From assembly GCA_903901425.1 (NCBI GenBank), contig CAIURC010000220.1, positions 1 through 41,360 on the forward strand: a DNA stretch of 41,360 bases, written 5' to 3'. Positions 1 through 9,600 of the stretch are shown piece by piece. The notes beneath the pieces were generated by a model that had not been told where the DNA came from, searched no databases, and saw nothing but the letters and a program-made list of their open reading frames with translations. Every line of letters begins with the position of its first letter. The first letter of the stretch is position 1. Both the position numbers and the translations under genes were made by a program. This stretch comes from an uncultured Spartobacteria bacterium. Its GTDB lineage: Bacteria; Verrucomicrobiota; Verrucomicrobiia; Chthoniobacterales; Chthoniobacteraceae.

Positions 1-1671
<1,671 letters not shown>

Positions 1672-1812
1672 TCAACGCTTTTTTCAGGCCGCATCCCCCA
1701 CCGATTGGGGGTCCATGGAGCAACGCACCACAATCTGTGGTCCGCTTCCATCCCCTAAGACGGCAGATTGCGGCGGCTTCCAGCCGGGGCCACGGGTTGG
1801 CGTCGACGAAAC

Positions 1813-3408
1813 ATGGTTTTCCAGTTTCCATTCCGACCGGTGAAAGCGCTCCTCTGGATTCTACCCTGCCTAATTCTAGCCGGACTCGCCCGGGTTCAAG
1901 ACCGGGACACGGTTTTTGTCGGGAACAGCGTCTTCTTCACGGACGCGGACTGTTATTCCCGGATGAGCCGGGTTGGACTTCTGTTGGAGCAGAGTTGGAC
2001 GCCGGTCAGGCACCACGGGTTCGAGAACCATCCGGGGGGCGTCGACTCCCATGCGACGGCCCCGATGGATTATTGCATCGCGCTGGTGGGGCGGGCGCTT
2101 CAATGGGCGGGTGGACGGGAGCAGCAGCAGGCGATGGACTGTGCCGGAGCCTGGCTCGGGCCGGTTCTCGGAGTGCTGACTGCGCTTGCGCTCAGCGTGT
2201 TTGCAGTACTGGGCGGTGGCAGGGCGGCATGGACCGGGCCATGGTTTTTCGCGGTAAGCCCAGTTCTCGTCCATGGGACCGTTCTTGGGCGTCCCGACCA
2301 TCAGTCGCTGCTGGTTTTTCTGGTGGCGCTGGCTCTGGGCGCGGAATGGATGCTGGTTCGCCGGAAGGAAAGGAGTGCGAGTTGGGCCGGGCTGGGAGGA
2401 TGCGCTTTTGGGATGGCGCTGTGGGTTTCGTGGTACGAACCGTTGGTGCTGTTGGGCTTGACTGTGGTTGCGTGGCTGGTTGCGGCTCCGGTCCGGTTTT
2501 TCAGCAGGGAACGGGTCTGGTGGATGGCCGGGATCGCTGGGGTTCTGGGATGCGCCTTCATGGTGGAGGGCACGGGGTTTTTGGGGCTTGGGAGGTTGCA
2601 CGATGCCCGGCAGAGCTGGGAGTTTCTGAAACGCTGGGGCGGGACGATTGGCGAGTTGGAGGGGATCGGGATGCGGCAGGTTTTCGGGTGGTTGGGATGG
2701 TCTCTTCTTCTGGGAGCGGTGGTCTGTGCGGTTCGGATGAAAAACCGGTGGAAATGGGCCGTGGCTGGTGTGACCGGCGTTCTTCTTGGATTGACCCTCT
2801 GGCAGGCGCGGTGGGGGTATTTCCTGGCTCTGGGCTGGGCGCTGGTTCTGCCAGAGGTGTTTGCGTCCTTCAAACGGGCATGGGTGGCGGGCATGGTTTT
2901 TCTGGCGTTGCTCTGGCCGGTGGCATGGGAATGGGATGCGCGTCTGGATCCTGAGGGGGCGCTGGCCGGGCAACGCATGGAGCGGTTGCGCGAGGCATGG
3001 CTGTTACGGCAGATGGCGGAGACGATCCGGGCAGAAGGCGGTGGGGTGTTCCTTGCGCCGTGGTGGCATTCCCCCGCATTGGCTTACTGGTCTGGTGCAC
3101 CGGGGGTGGCCGGAAGTTCGCATGAGAGCATCGGTGGGATTGTGGACACCAGCCGTTTCTACCTTGCCGCCGAACACGAGGATGCCTCGGACAGGGTGTT
3201 GAAGGAGCGCGGCGTGCGCTGGGTGCTTTCGGATGATCCCGGGCGTTTGGAGGCCAGTGCCGGCACGATTTTGGGGGCACAGAAGCCGTCCCGGAGCCTG
3301 GCGCACCGGCTCATGCGCGAGTCGGGCGGGGTTTCCGGGCTGCGACTCCGGGCGCAGAACGATTTTTTCAAGCTCTTTGAAGTGGAACCGGTCAGGGTGG
3401 TGCCATGA
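1813..3408 (+). CDS. STT3/PglB-like GT-C membrane glycosyltransferase
   Basis: A protein of about 531 residues with many hydrophobic segments, probably ten or more membrane helices in the first 400 residues, and a soluble C-terminal domain. It has the layout of the STT3/PglB/AglB oligosaccharyltransferase family. A first acidic motif, TDADCYSRM (D44, D46), sits in the first periplasmic loop. A second, GRPDHQSLLVFL, matches the family's DHH-like motif. A C-terminal APWWHSPALAYW segment lies where the WWDYG peptide-binding motif is expected, but the Asp is replaced. In this family the enzyme moves a glycan from a lipid carrier to protein or another acceptor; substrate here is unknown. An in-frame ATG at 1768 is possible, but 1813 directly precedes the first hydrophobic segment. 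The stop overlaps the next start as ATGA, so the two genes are probably co-translated. Confidence 0.7.
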   Translation: MVFQFPFRPVKALLWILPCLILAGLARVQDRDTVFVGNSVFFTDADCYSRMSRVGLLLEQSWTPVRHHGFENHPGGVDSHATAPMDYCIALVGRALQWAGGREQQQAMDCAGAWLGPVLGVLTALALSVFAVLGGGRAAWTGPWFFAVSPVLVHGTVLGRPDHQSLLVFLVALALGAEWMLVRRKERSASWAGLGGCAFGMALWVSWYEPLVLLGLTVVAWLVAAPVRFFSRERVWWMAGIAGVLGCAFMVEGTGFLGLGRLHDARQSWEFLKRWGGTIGELEGIGMRQVFGWLGWSLLLGAVVCAVRMKNRWKWAVAGVTGVLLGLTLWQARWGYFLALGWALVLPEVFASFKRAWVAGMVFLALLWPVAWEWDARLDPEGALAGQRMERLREAWLLRQMAETIRAEGGGVFLAPWWHSPALAYWSGAPGVAGSSHESIGGIVDTSRFYLAAEHEDASDRVLKERGVRWVLSDDPGRLEASAGTILGAQKPSRSLAHRLMRESGGVSGLRLRAQNDFFKLFEVEPVRVVP

Positions 3409-4799
3409 ACGAAACGTATGACTTTGTGGTGATCGGGGGGGGCAGTGCCGGATACGCAGCGGCGTCGACGGCTTCGCGTTTGGGCTTGCGCGTGGCGGTG
3501 GTTGAGGGAGGTGCAGAGGTGGGCGGATTGTGCATTCTGCGGGGATGTATGCCCAGCAAAGCGCTGTTGGAGACCGCGCACCGTGCGGAAGTGATCCGGG
3601 ATGCGGCACGGTTTGGGTTGAACGCAGAGTACCGCGGGGCGGATGGTGTTGCGATTCAGGAGCGTACGAGGGGCCTGGTTCGTGAGTTTGCAGATTACCG
3701 TCGCGAGCAACTCGAGTCGGGGCGGTTTACATTCCTGAGGGCGCGTGCCCGGTTTTTGGGGGCGCATGACCTTGAATTGGAGCTTCTGGAGGGGGGTGTC
3801 CGGCGGATCTCGGGGCGGGCGATTCTTTTGGCAACGGGCTCGCGCAGGAAAGAAGTGGATGTCCCGGGTTTACGGGAATCTGGGGCGTGGGGGAGCGACG
3901 AGGTCCTTGGTTCGGCGGAAATTCCCGGGTCGGTGGTGGTGCTGGGTGGGGGGGCGGTGGCGGTGGAGTTGGCCAGTTATTACGCAGGCTTCGGTTGCCG
4001 GGTTTCTCTGGTGCAGCGAGGGCCGCGGCTGCTGGGTGCGCTGGATCCGGAGGTGGGTGCGGCTTTGGAAGAGGGGTTGAACCGGCGTGGTGTGAAGGTG
4101 TTTTGTGGGACAACACTGCGCCGGGTGGAGCGGGCAGGGGCGGGGTGCCGGGTGGTTTTTAGCCGTGGCTCAGTTGAGCATACGGTTGAGGCGGACCAGC
4201 TGGTGGAGGCTCTGGGGCGCGAACCCGCCCTAGAGGGGTTGGGGTTGGAGAACGCGGGTTTCCCAGCCGGAACCTCTCGTCTTGAGGTGGGGCCAACGCA
4301 GCAGACGGAGGTCCCGCACCTGTTTGCGGCGGGTGATGTGTGCGGGACAGCCGACGTGGTGCACGTGGCGGTCCAGCAGGGGGAACTTGCGGCGCGGAAC
4401 GCCGTTGCATGGCTGTCCGGCGCGGGGGATTTGGAAAAAATGGACCGGCGTTTGGCGTTGTACGCGGTTTTTAGCCGGCCCGAGGTGGCGAGCGTGGGTT
4501 TGACTGAAAGGGAGGCGGCTGCCCGGGGGCTCGAAGTGGACACGGCCATGCACCCGTTTGCAGACCATGGCCGTGCGATGGTGGCCGGGGAGTTGGATGG
4601 TTTTGTGAAGCTGATTGTGGACCGGCGGACCCGGGAGATTCTTGGGGCCTCGGTGGTGGGCGCGCATGCATCGGAACTGGTTCAGGAGATGGTGTTGGCG
4701 ATTCATTTCCGGGCGCGCGCAGGGGACGTGGCTGGGTTGCCGCATTACCACCCGACTTTTGGGGAGATCTGGACGTACCCGGCCGAGGCGCTGGCCTGA
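3405..4799 (+). CDS. Dihydrolipoamide dehydrogenase-like FAD/NAD disulfide oxidoreductase
   Basis: A 464-residue class I pyridine nucleotide-disulfide oxidoreductase, the family of dihydrolipoamide dehydrogenase, mercuric reductase and glutathione reductase. Visible parts: an N-terminal FAD Rossmann motif VVIGGGSAGYAA; the redox-active pair in GGLCILRGCMPSK (C43, C48); a second nucleotide-binding motif VVLGGGAVAVELASYYAGFG; the FAD-ribityl motif LFAAGDVCG; and the C-terminal HYHPTFGEIW segment with the His449-Glu454 catalytic dyad. It would pass electrons between NAD(P)H and a disulfide or lipoyl substrate. No 2-oxoacid dehydrogenase E1/E2 genes are adjacent, so it need not be the E3 subunit and may serve another thiol substrate. 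Its ATG overlaps the upstream stop by four bases, which couples it to the membrane glycosyltransferase. Confidence 0.88.
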   Translation: MNETYDFVVIGGGSAGYAAASTASRLGLRVAVVEGGAEVGGLCILRGCMPSKALLETAHRAEVIRDAARFGLNAEYRGADGVAIQERTRGLVREFADYRREQLESGRFTFLRARARFLGAHDLELELLEGGVRRISGRAILLATGSRRKEVDVPGLRESGAWGSDEVLGSAEIPGSVVVLGGGAVAVELASYYAGFGCRVSLVQRGPRLLGALDPEVGAALEEGLNRRGVKVFCGTTLRRVERAGAGCRVVFSRGSVEHTVEADQLVEALGREPALEGLGLENAGFPAGTSRLEVGPTQQTEVPHLFAAGDVCGTADVVHVAVQQGELAARNAVAWLSGAGDLEKMDRRLALYAVFSRPEVASVGLTEREAAARGLEVDTAMHPFADHGRAMVAGELDGFVKLIVDRRTREILGASVVGAHASELVQEMVLAIHFRARAGDVAGLPHYHPTFGEIWTYPAEALA

Positions 4800-4854
4800 G
4801 ACGGGCTGGTTTGGGCAGCGGAAATAAATTGGCCGGGTCCGGTGCTGGGAAGCG

Positions 4855-4882
4855 TTGACAGGTGGCAGGTGTGGGGTAAGAA
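4855..4882 (+). promoter_or_regulatory. Candidate sigma-70-type promoter for the bactofilin pair
   Basis: A perfect -35 hexamer TTGACA at 4855-4860 is followed after 16 bases by TAAGAA at 4877-4882, a poor -10 match. It lies about 115 bases before the first bactofilin start, in an intergenic stretch that is otherwise empty. Seen by eye only. Confidence 0.35.
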
Positions 4883-4998
4883 GTGGGGAGGTCGGCGGAA
4901 GTCGACTTGCCTCTGGTCGCATCAACCGCCTCCGAGGGGCGGAAACCACCAGACGGGTTTATTCCTGTCGCAAACCCCACCCACACCATCTCCAAATC

Positions 4999-5394
4999 AT
5001 GTCCGACAATCGCAACCTCCTTTCTGCAGACGTTGAAATCAAAGGTTCAATCAAGTTCACCAACGACCTGACCATTGACGGTAAGGTGGAAGGTGAGATC
5101 ACTTCCCAAGGAGTGCTGACCGTGGGTGAAAACGCGGAAATCCGGGGTGAAATCAAAACCAAATCCGCAACGGTGCACGGGAAAGTGACCGGCAACATCA
5201 CCGTTGAGGAGCGCTGCGAACTCAAAGCCCGCGCCGTTCTGCACGGGGACTTGAAGGCCTCCCGTCTGGTGATCGAGGAAGGTGCGACGTTCGTCGGAAA
5301 ATCCGAGGTGTCGCCGAACAAGATTGCCGCGATGAAGCAGCCTGGCATGCAGCCGGCGGACGCCGCCAAGACCGCGACGCCTGGAAAACCGTAA
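4999..5394 (+). CDS. Bactofilin (polymer-forming cytoskeletal protein)
   Basis: A 131-residue protein made almost entirely of one bactofilin (DUF583) domain. Short turns repeat through it (IKGSIKFTNDLTIDGKVEGE, then VTGNITVEERCELKARAVLHG), the pattern of a right-handed beta-helix that polymerises without nucleotide. Bactofilins form membrane-associated filaments or patches that position cell-wall enzymes and shape the cell. The N-terminus is short (MSDNRNLLSADVE) and the C-terminal tail is Pro/Ala/Lys-rich, typical of small bactofilins. ATG 4999 is chosen because the domain starts directly after it; the open frame runs further upstream but without family resemblance. A zinc-ribbon bactofilin follows after 36 bases on the same strand, so the two are probably co-expressed and may co-polymerise. 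Confidence 0.9.
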   Translation: MSDNRNLLSADVEIKGSIKFTNDLTIDGKVEGEITSQGVLTVGENAEIRGEIKTKSATVHGKVTGNITVEERCELKARAVLHGDLKASRLVIEEGATFVGKSEVSPNKIAAMKQPGMQPADAAKTATPGKP

Positions 5395-5430
5395 GGGAAG
5401 CGGCACCAGCCTTTTTAGCTCAGGCCCGTT

Positions 5431-6243
5431 GTGGCCAACCAAAACACGCCAAAGCAGGCTGAAAAAATCAGTGCGGATTGCCCGCACTGTGGTTTCAGCC
5501 AACTGGAGTCGGCTTACGCCAAGTCGACCTTCTGCCGGAAATGCGGAGAGCATTTCAACATCGAGAAGTTGCTTCTGAAGGAAGCGACGAGCCTCAAGGC
5601 TCCCTCGTTTTTAGACAAGCTCTCCAAACTCATCTCCGGCGAGAAGATCGTCGATGTCACGTGCTTCGGATGCGGCACCAAGCAGCAGGTCAGCTCCGAG
5701 GTCCAGTCGACCTCGTGCACTCACTGCGGGTCCTACATGGACCTCCGCGAGTTCAAGATCGCCGGACCCTTTGGGCGCAGTATCCAGACCCATGGACAGG
5801 TTGTCGTCACCCCCAAGGGAGACGTTGCCAGCTCCAGGATCGCCTGCGGTTCAGCCCTCATCGAGGGTAAGGTCAAGGGAAGCATCTTCTGCACCGGAAA
5901 CCTTCAGGTCCGGTTCCGGGGGAAGTTTCTGGGCTCGGTCGAGACCGAAAAACTGCAGGTCGAGAAGCGCAGTGACGTGGAGTTTGTGAGGCCAATCAAG
6001 GCGCGTGAGGTCGAGATCAACGGCAAGGTGACGGCTCGGATCCTGTGTGAAGGCAGGGTCACTATCGGTAAACACGGCCAATTGGATGGAACCATCCACG
6101 CCAAGTCGATTGCCGTCGAGAAGGGCGGCATTTTTACCGGCGATCTTCGGATCACGCCCGATCCTGGTGAACAGAAAGACGTTTTGGGATTCCACTCGGT
6201 GCCGCCCAACGGGAAGGAACCCGAAGGCGAAGACGAAATCTAG
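5431..6243 (+). CDS. Bactofilin-domain protein with two N-terminal zinc ribbons
   Basis: A 270-residue protein starting at GTG 5431. Two four-cysteine zinc ribbons come first: CPHC...CRKC (C17, C20, C35, C38) and CFGC...CTHC (C78, C81, C96, C99), separated by a Lys-rich linker. From about residue 110 to 245 it has bactofilin-type repeated turns (IEGKVKGSIFCTGNLQVRFR, VEINGKVTARILCEGRVTIG, LDGTIHAKSIAVEKGGIFTG). The tail is acidic (EGEDEI). Bactofilin domains polymerise; zinc ribbons usually bind nucleic acid or protein. The combination suggests a filament that recruits a partner, but this is inference. It lies 36 bases after a plain bactofilin gene and is likely in the same transcript. Normal bactofilins are 100-180 residues, so the extra length is the ribbon region. 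Confidence 0.85.
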   Translation: MANQNTPKQAEKISADCPHCGFSQLESAYAKSTFCRKCGEHFNIEKLLLKEATSLKAPSFLDKLSKLISGEKIVDVTCFGCGTKQQVSSEVQSTSCTHCGSYMDLREFKIAGPFGRSIQTHGQVVVTPKGDVASSRIACGSALIEGKVKGSIFCTGNLQVRFRGKFLGSVETEKLQVEKRSDVEFVRPIKAREVEINGKVTARILCEGRVTIGKHGQLDGTIHAKSIAVEKGGIFTGDLRITPDPGEQKDVLGFHSVPPNGKEPEGEDEI

Positions 6244-6280
6244 AAACCCAGCCTGTGGGTCACGTTCCCGGCTGCCGCCT

Positions 6281-6375
6281 CGATCCCTTCCGGGATCGCA
6301 TGATTTTTCACGAGGCAAACTGGTGGTGTCACTGCACGCCACGCACCGGCTCACGGCTGGGTTCCCTGCGGGAAC
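6281..6375 (-). repeat. Triple-palindrome intergenic repeat, copy 1
   Basis: Read on the minus strand, this stretch matches 34119-34214 along almost its whole length: a GTTCCC/GGGAAC palindrome, then CAGCCG, a GCCGGTG...GTGGCG hairpin block, a spacer rich in T/A, and a closing GATCCC/GGGATC palindrome (6281-6298 on the plus strand). In the central block this copy is more diverged (GCGTGCAGTGACACC against GCGCGAAGCGCCACC). It sits between convergent genes, the usual place for REP/BIME-like elements. No transposase or RAYT gene lies beside it. Confidence 0.75.
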
Positions 6376-6502
6376 TGGAAGGCTGTTGTATGGATTGTTT
6401 GCAGGAACTGCAGTGACCTGAGTTGTTGCCGGGAACCGATGGCGGGCCGAATTGGCTGCGTATCCAACGGTGCCTGACTTTGTTCCGGCAAGGAATGTGC
6501 GG

Positions 6503-6580
6503 AAATTCCTCCCTTCCAGAGGGGAGCGCCGCTTGTATCCGGGATGTAGCGCGAAGCGACACCCCCCCGGTCACGCGCAC
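6503..6580 (+). repeat. Degenerate relative of the triple-palindrome repeat
   Basis: The stretch reads CTCCCTTCCAGAGGGGAG, then a GCCG...CCGGG block and ATGTAGCGCGAAGCGACAC, then CCCCGG. In the same order the copy at 34119 has GGTTCCCGGAGGGAACC, GCCG..GCCGG, GTGTGGCGCGAAGCGCCAC and CACCGG. The GCGCGAAGCG core is identical. The closing GATCCC palindrome is missing. It may be a decayed copy or a different subtype. Confidence 0.4.
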
Positions 6581-6667
6581 CAAAAGGGCTCACCCCGGCA
6601 GGCGGTGACACAGACGCGGTAAGGGGCAACGGAGGGCAGACATTCGCGTCTGCTCACCGGTAATGAG

Positions 6668-7444
6668 TCACGGCTTCTTCGGTTCTGCAGGAGCAGATTC
6701 CGGTGCAGCGGGTGTTGCCGGAGCGACTGCAGGCGCGGATGGCGCTGCGGGAGTCGCCGCAGCAGGAGTGGAGGGAGCGGGAGCTGGGGTGGCAACCGGG
6801 GCTGGATCTTTTGCGGGCTCTGGAACCGAAGGCTTGAGTTTCTGGAGTTCGTCGAGGGCCTGTCTGGAGAACCTGGACTGTCCGAACTGGGAGAGCACCT
6901 GTTCAAGCAAGGGGCGGGCTTGGTCCGGTTGGTTCTTGGCTGCGTGGATTCTAGCCTGTCCGAGGAGGGCGAGCGGTATTGCGTAGCTGCCCGGGTAGGT
7001 GGCGTTGATTTTCTGGTAGGCGTTGAGCGCTTCGTCGGTTTTTCCCTGCAGTTCAAGGACCACCGCGATGCTGTTCCATGCGCCTGCCACCATTGGATGG
7101 CTGGGATGGTTGGCGGTAAACTGGCGGAGCGAAGCAAGGGCTTCATCGAGCTTGCCTTCCTTGCGCTGGGATTCGGCCAGGAGGAGAAGCGCGTTGGCGG
7201 CAACGGGCGATCCCGCAAACTCTTTGACCACGCGCTGCCAGTCTGCAGGCGACTTGGCGGCTGAGAACGCGTTGGCGGCCGATTGGCGGCTGCGGTAGGC
7301 AGCGTACTGGTAGATGGCGGATCCAACGAGCCCGGCCAGGGCCATCACCACCAGAAGCTTTACCTTGGCCTTGTGTTCAATCCAGAAGGCGAGTGGGTCA
7401 AATCCGGGTTCCGGGGTGGACGGGGTTTCAGCGGGCGTGGACAT
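6668..7444 (-). CDS. Single-pass membrane protein with tetratricopeptide repeats (YfgM-like)
   Basis: A 258-residue protein. A short cytoplasmic Pro-rich start is followed by one membrane helix at about residues 28-50 (LLVVMALAGLVGSAIYQYAA). TPR-like helical repeats run to about residue 200: WQRVVKEFAGSPVAANALLL, then GKLDEALASLRQFTANHP, then GKTDEALNAYQKINATYPGS. The tail is a low-complexity Ala/Pro/Thr stretch. The order helix-then-TPR resembles YfgM and related periplasmic TPR proteins that assist envelope protein folding, but similarity is of layout and not enough to name it. It is the last gene of the run from 10849, 45 bases after the beta-helix protein. The Ala/Pro tail at the DNA level is a GC-rich simple repeat and may vary between strains. 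Confidence 0.75.
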   Translation of the reverse strand: MSTPAETPSTPEPGFDPLAFWIEHKAKVKLLVVMALAGLVGSAIYQYAAYRSRQSAANAFSAAKSPADWQRVVKEFAGSPVAANALLLLAESQRKEGKLDEALASLRQFTANHPSHPMVAGAWNSIAVVLELQGKTDEALNAYQKINATYPGSYAIPLALLGQARIHAAKNQPDQARPLLEQVLSQFGQSRFSRQALDELQKLKPSVPEPAKDPAPVATPAPAPSTPAAATPAAPSAPAVAPATPAAPESAPAEPKKP

Positions 7445-7489
7445 AAAGGGGTGAGGCTTTCAAACGGGATGCGTGAGCGCAAGCCCGGA

Positions 7490-8167
7490 TCAGTCGCGTC
7501 GCGCGGTGACCTGGAAGGACTGGTGCGTCTTGATGAGAGAGTTGGCGGGTGCAACGCCGCGCCATTGGGAGCCCGGGTAGAGCACGGATCTTCGGCCAAT
7601 GATCGAACCGGGATTGATGACCGAGTTGCAGCCGATCTCGGCGTGGTCGCCGATGATGGCGCCGAACTTTCGGAGGCCGGTGGGGACAAAGCCTTCGGGG
7701 GTGGCCACGGTGATCTCGCGGTGGTCGAGTTTGACGTTGGAAAGGATCACGCCAGCGCCCAAGTGCGCCCGGTACCCGAGAATGGAGTCGCCCACGTAGT
7801 TGAAGTGCGGCACTTGGGCTTCGTCCAGAAGGACACAGTTTTTGAACTCGCACGAGTTTCCGAGCACACAGCCGGAGCCGATCACCACGTTCTCGCGGAT
7901 GTAACAGCCGCTCCGGATTTCGCACCCCTCACCGATCCACGCCGGCCCCTTGATCATGGCGCCCTGTTCCACGACGGTCCCAGGTCCGATGAACACGGCG
8001 CCGCTGATGAACGGTTTTCCAATCAGCCGCGCGTGGATCGCCGGCTGGAGTCGGAACTGGAGGTAGCTGCTGATCTGTCCGAGGGCATCCCAGACGTTGC
8101 CGATGTTTTCGAAAAGTGTCCGGTGCTCGGTGTGATGAAGGTCAAGGTAGTCTTCGGGAGAAAACAT
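7490..8167 (-). CDS. Left-handed beta-helix nucleotidyl/acyltransferase-like protein
   Basis: About 225 residues from ATG 8167 (MFSPEDYLDLHHTEH). The body is made of hexapeptide turns: ISGAVFIGPGTVVEQGAMIK, GPAWIGEGCEIRSGCYIREN, VVIGSGCVLGNSCEFKNCVL. This is the left-handed beta-helix fold of GlmU C-terminal domains and related acetyltransferases. An extra loop (DEAQVPHFNYVGDSILGYRA) matches the GlmU-type segment in which His and Tyr contact acetyl-CoA/sugar. The N-terminal pyrophosphorylase domain of GlmU is absent. It may be a glucosamine-1-phosphate or similar sugar acetyltransferase; the substrate is not clear. A longer frame opens at 8248 but overlaps cysS, so 8167, 30 bases after the cysS stop, is preferred. 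Confidence 0.8.
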   Translation of the reverse strand: MFSPEDYLDLHHTEHRTLFENIGNVWDALGQISSYLQFRLQPAIHARLIGKPFISGAVFIGPGTVVEQGAMIKGPAWIGEGCEIRSGCYIRENVVIGSGCVLGNSCEFKNCVLLDEAQVPHFNYVGDSILGYRAHLGAGVILSNVKLDHREITVATPEGFVPTGLRKFGAIIGDHAEIGCNSVINPGSIIGRRSVLYPGSQWRGVAPANSLIKTHQSFQVTARRD

Positions 8168-8196
8168 GGGGAGTTGGGTGGGGAGCCAGCCGTCCG

Positions 8197-9600
8197 CTAC
8201 TGGGCTGGCATGAGTTTCTGGCCATCCTTGGTATCCTTCAAGCTCCAACCCAGTGCGTGGATTTTGTCGCGGAGTTGGTCGCTGAGTGCCCAGTCCTTGG
8301 AGGCCCTCGCCTTCGCCCGTTGTTCGACCAGTGCGGCGATTTCAGCCGGGATCTCCTGGGCGTACGGTTCGAAAGCCAGCACCTGGTTGATTCGGGTCCA
8401 TGCTTGGAGCAGGGATGCGGCTTGGCCGCGGGAAAGCGCGCCGGAATCCATGGCTTTGTTGGAGTCGCGGACAAGATCAAAGAGGCAGCCCAGTGCGGCG
8501 GAAATGTTCAGGTCATCGTCCAGGAGGTCCAGGAACCGGTCGGAAGCTGCCGAGAGCGGGGTCGGTTCAGGAGCCGTGTTTCCGGCGTATTCGGTGAGGC
8601 GTGCGGTCCACTGGTCGAGACGTGCGAGGGCGGTGCGGGCGGCATCAAGGCCAGCCAGGGTGAAGTTGCACGGAAGCCGGTAGTTGACGGTGATGAGGGC
8701 GTACCGAACCTCGCGTCCGGTGTAGCCGCGGCCGGTCAGGTCCCGGAGCGTATAAAAGTTGCCAAGCGACTTCGACATCTTCTGGCCGTCCACCATGAGG
8801 TGCGCGCAGTGGAGCCAGTAGCGGACAAACGTGCGGCCAGTGCAGCATTCCGATTGCGCAATCTCGGCCTCGTGATGGGGGAAAATGTTGTCGACGCCGC
8901 CGCAGTGGATATCGAGCTCCGGGCCGAGGAGTTCTGTGGCCATGGCGCTGCATTCGATGTGCCACCCGGGCCTGCCACGGCCCCAGGGCGAGTCCCATGC
9001 CACGTCACCGTCATTTTCGTCCCATGCCTTCCAGAGGGCGAAATCGCCGACGCTTTCCTTTTCGTACTCGTCGTTCCGGATACGGCCACTGGGCCGGAGA
9101 TCCTCAAGGTTGAGGTGTGCGAGTTGGCCGTAGCGCGGGAAATGGGAGAGGCGGAAATACACCGAGCCGTCCTCGGCCTTGTAAGCGGCTCCCTGGTTCT
9201 CGAGTTGCGCGATCATTTGGATCATGCGCTGGATGTACCGGTCCTCGGTGGCCGCGGGGTAATGGAGCGCGGGCCGGATTCTGAGGGTGGCGATGTCTTC
9301 AAAAAACGCCTGTTTGTAGACTTGGGTGAAATCGGCGAGTGGGCGTCCGGCTTTTCTGGAGTCGCGGATGGTTTTGTCGTCGACGTCAGTGAGGTTCATC
9401 ACGCGGAGGACATGGTATCCCCGGGCTTCTAGGTGGCGCTGGAGCAGATCCTCAAAGAGATAGGCGCGGAAGTTGCCGATGTGGGCGTGGTTGTAGACGG
9501 TGGGACCGCAGGTGTACATGCGGACCGTGCGTCCCTCCAGATCGAGGGGGGTAAACACTTCCGCGCGGCGTGAAAGCGTATTGAAAAATTCGAGGGCCAT
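8197..9600 (-). CDS. cysS: Cysteine--tRNA ligase
   Basis: A 467-residue class I aminoacyl-tRNA synthetase that charges tRNA-Cys. Signatures: YTCGPTVYNHAHIGNFRAYL near the start (zinc ligand C31; HIGH-type motif H40-N43), VMNLTDVDDKTI, GWHIECSAMA with the second zinc Cys, GGVDNIFPHHEAEIAQSE with the zinc His, and KMSKSLGNFYTL as the KMSKS loop. The anticodon-binding C-terminal helical part ends with the usual RDKIHALGWSLKDTKDG. Length is normal. Its ATG overlaps the ispF stop by one base (TGATG), so it is translationally coupled to isoprenoid synthesis genes upstream. Confidence 0.98.
   Translation of the reverse strand: MALEFFNTLSRRAEVFTPLDLEGRTVRMYTCGPTVYNHAHIGNFRAYLFEDLLQRHLEARGYHVLRVMNLTDVDDKTIRDSRKAGRPLADFTQVYKQAFFEDIATLRIRPALHYPAATEDRYIQRMIQMIAQLENQGAAYKAEDGSVYFRLSHFPRYGQLAHLNLEDLRPSGRIRNDEYEKESVGDFALWKAWDENDGDVAWDSPWGRGRPGWHIECSAMATELLGPELDIHCGGVDNIFPHHEAEIAQSECCTGRTFVRYWLHCAHLMVDGQKMSKSLGNFYTLRDLTGRGYTGREVRYALITVNYRLPCNFTLAGLDAARTALARLDQWTARLTEYAGNTAPEPTPLSAASDRFLDLLDDDLNISAALGCLFDLVRDSNKAMDSGALSRGQAASLLQAWTRINQVLAFEPYAQEIPAEIAALVEQRAKARASKDWALSDQLRDKIHALGWSLKDTKDGQKLMPAQ

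Larger units (their letters stand above)
6244..6667. other. Intergenic stretch with repeat palindromes, no gene seen
   Basis: No credible protein-coding frame. It contains the 95-base palindromic repeat described separately (6281-6375), a degenerate relative at about 6503-6580, and a small hairpin at 6636-6653 (GCAGAC/GTCTGC) without a T-run. The flanking genes converge here, so it is the 3' end of both transcripts. Confidence 0.6.

Noticed and set aside
1889-1910. tRNA-like T-arm sequence (CGGGTTCAAGACCGGG)
   Set aside because: It lies inside the STT3-like gene and no matching acceptor stem, D-arm or anticodon arm can be folded around it.
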